DNA from: Calditrichia bacterium
GTDB lineage: Bacteria > Calditrichota > Calditrichia > RBG-13-44-9 > J042
Length of the DNA: 6,568 nt
Assembly: GCA_030430345.1 (NCBI GenBank)
Contig: JAUIFT010000159.1
Location: 1 to 6,568, forward strand
Reading direction: 5' to 3'
This document shows, piece after piece, positions 5,118 through 6,568 of the stretch (position 1 is the stretch's first letter; every line of letters begins with the position of its first letter). The notes below the pieces were generated by a model that did not search any database, was not told the origin of the DNA, and worked only from the letters and a program-made list of their open reading frames with translations. A program made the position numbers and the translations under genes.

Positions 5118-6568
5118 AGCGGTGCATTTCTAAATAACAAAAACAAGCTTCTGATAATTATCCGTAAGTCCAAACTCAGGGTAATATTTTCCCCGTAGAA
5201 GACATCGGAGCGCACGCGTTCCTGCAATTTTTTCTGGGATTCTTCGTAACGATACTTGAATTGCGCCATTCCGGTAATACCGGGGCGAACCGTCACCCGC
5301 CGGTGCAAAAAACGGAAATTATTTTGATGCTTACGATACCATTCCAGCGATTCCGGACGAGGACCGACCAGGCTCATATCGCCACGCAGAATGTTAAACA
5401 GCTGCGGAAATTTGTAAATATGTGTTTTATAAAAAAAATTTCCCAGAGGGGTCAGTTTATCCGGCGGTGTTACACCGTGATATGCATTCGGGGTTTCGGC
5501 AGTATTCTTATCCAGGCGAAAAAGATACATATTAAAAACCCGGCCGTTCTTCCCCATAATCGGTGTTTTAACGATAATACTTTCCCGGAAGTTATAGCGC
5601 ACGATTAATGCTAACGTTAGCCAAAAAGGCAGTGTAAGGAGCAGGCAAATTACGGCAAAAGAGATGTCTATCAAGCGTTTAATTCCCCATTGCCAAAGCA
5701 TCATTTTTTCCGGAAAGGCCCGTACCAGGGAATAGCCGGCCAGTTCGGGGGATTTACCGGCAAAGATGCTCTGCAGAGAAGGTAAAGTTTTAATGACCAC
5801 CTGTAAACGGTCGCAGACCCCGATAATATTGAGCAGGTCTTCCCGGGCGGTATCCCGGATCGCAATAATGATCTCTTCGATTTTATGCTCATAGATCAAA
5901 TTTGGCAAATCCTTGTATCCTCCCAGGAGCGGATAATTCTCGAACGTAGCGCATTTTGCCTTTCGATCGACCACACCAACGATCCTGTGAAGCATGTGGG
6001 GGTTTTTCTCGATGTCCCGAATAATATTTTTCGCCTGGCGGGTAGTGCCGATTACCAGGGTATTTTTAAAAGAATACTCGAAGAGATGGTATTTCTTCTC
6101 GACAACGATAATCAGCATCCTTGCAGCATTCACCGCGATACCCATAATCACCCAGTAAAATGCCAGGGTAGATATTTGATTGCTGTTGAACATTGTTCTT
6201 TCAATGGCATCGCTGTTCATTAAAAGATCTATGTTCATCAGGATCAAAATAAAAAATATTCCAAATGAGATGATTTTACTGACGCGAAGAATTTTATCAT
6301 AGCGGGAGACGTCCCAGGTCATACGATATAACCCATTCAACCAAAAAAGAATAAGCCAGGCACCGGTAAAAACCAGCCAGACCGGGGCGGTAAAATAATC
6401 CTGCAGCGATTTAATGGTCAGCGGATTAATCATTCCCGATTGAAATTTAAACCACCAGGTAAGATACATCGCAAAGTTTATCGAGATAATATCCCCGCAA
6501 AGAATGGCAATTTTATGCCAGACCGAATCGGCATGAATTTGCGGACGAATTGCTGCCCGGGTTTCCAG
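5114..6568 (-). CDS. WbaP/WcaJ-architecture sugar transferase homologue, start outside window, catalytic pair replaced
   Basis: The frame is open to the window edge, giving 484 visible residues (numbered from the codon at 6568). The ATG at 6469 is internal: the 33 codons before it encode part of the first membrane helix, so the true start is beyond the window. Four helices (about 19-40, 63-81, 96-113, 134-155) lead into a CoA-binding-type Rossmann domain (about 170-240, VIGTTRQAK at 172-180) and a bacterial sugar transferase domain with KRLID (297-301), GDMSLVGPRP (396-405), RPGITGMAQ (428-436) and LDLRIIIRS (466-474). Active relatives move a sugar phosphate from a nucleotide sugar to undecaprenyl phosphate, starting O-antigen, capsule or exopolysaccharide synthesis. 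They carry LDELPQ, whose Asp-Glu is catalytic; here the site reads IYKFPQ (384-389), and the usual KFRTM reads LFRLD. Classical activity is therefore doubtful even though the fold looks conserved. It overlaps the next gene by ATGA. Confidence 0.9.
   Translation of the reverse strand: METRAAIRPQIHADSVWHKIAILCGDIISINFAMYLTWWFKFQSGMINPLTIKSLQDYFTAPVWLVFTGAWLILFWLNGLYRMTWDVSRYDKILRVSKIISFGIFFILILMNIDLLMNSDAIERTMFNSNQISTLAFYWVIMGIAVNAARMLIIVVEKKYHLFEYSFKNTLVIGTTRQAKNIIRDIEKNPHMLHRIVGVVDRKAKCATFENYPLLGGYKDLPNLIYEHKIEEIIIAIRDTAREDLLNIIGVCDRLQVVIKTLPSLQSIFAGKSPELAGYSLVRAFPEKMMLWQWGIKRLIDISFAVICLLLTLPFWLTLALIVRYNFRESIIVKTPIMGKNGRVFNMYLFRLDKNTAETPNAYHGVTPPDKLTPLGNFFYKTHIYKFPQLFNILRGDMSLVGPRPESLEWYRKHQNNFRFLHRRVTVRPGITGMAQFKYRYEESQKKLQERVRSDVFYGENITLSLDLRIIIRSLFLLFRNAPL

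Noticed and set aside
4635..5198. Plus-strand open frame of 187 codons
   Set aside because: It lies antisense across the GT2 domain and the gene overlap, has no recognisable motif, is rich in residues expected from reverse reading, and crosses two well-supported genes.
5114..6469. A complete 451-residue gene starting at the ATG at 6469
   Set aside because: The frame stays open to the window edge, and the 33 codons upstream encode part of the first membrane helix, so the ATG is internal and the gene is cut by the window.

Overview
All six genes that can be supported lie on the minus strand, so the window is read from high to low coordinates. Gene style and content (a MoxR/BatD-like/DUF58 cluster, a TPR lipoprotein, WbaP/WcaJ-type membrane proteins, moderate GC by eye) suggest a Gram-negative bacterium, perhaps of the FCB superphylum (Bacteroidota, Calditrichota, KSB1 or Ignavibacteria-like). 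This lineage guess is low confidence: the window holds no rRNA or marker gene.

Region 1 (about 6568-3021) is a surface-polysaccharide module. A WbaP/WcaJ-architecture protein, whose start lies outside the window, overlaps by ATGA a 698-residue protein. That second protein joins a GT2 glycosyltransferase to a second, more degenerate WbaP/WcaJ-like unit. In both, the Asp-Glu pair that forms the catalytic centre of monotopic phosphoglycosyl transferases is replaced (Tyr-Lys in the first, Asn-Phe in the second), while the surrounding fold motifs remain. This coupled pair of apparent pseudo-phosphoglycosyl transferases, one carrying its own glycosyltransferase, is the most unusual content of the window.

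Region 2 (about 2870-2316) is a stand-alone gene for a small TPR lipoprotein. It has its own sigma70-like promoter, two inverted repeats around the promoter and leader, and a convincing intrinsic terminator.

Region 3 (2099-1) is the start of a MoxR-type operon: a compact BatD-like membrane protein, a MoxR AAA+ ATPase, and the N-terminus of a DUF58 protein cut by the window edge. Spacings are 11-25 bp. In related systems these proteins cooperate as an ATPase/von Willebrand-like machine acting on envelope or metalloprotein targets; the substrate here is unknown.

I saw no tRNA, rRNA, CRISPR array, insertion sequence or phage gene. No gene-free stretch exceeds 300 bases; the two longest (2100-2373 and 2791-3020) are described below.
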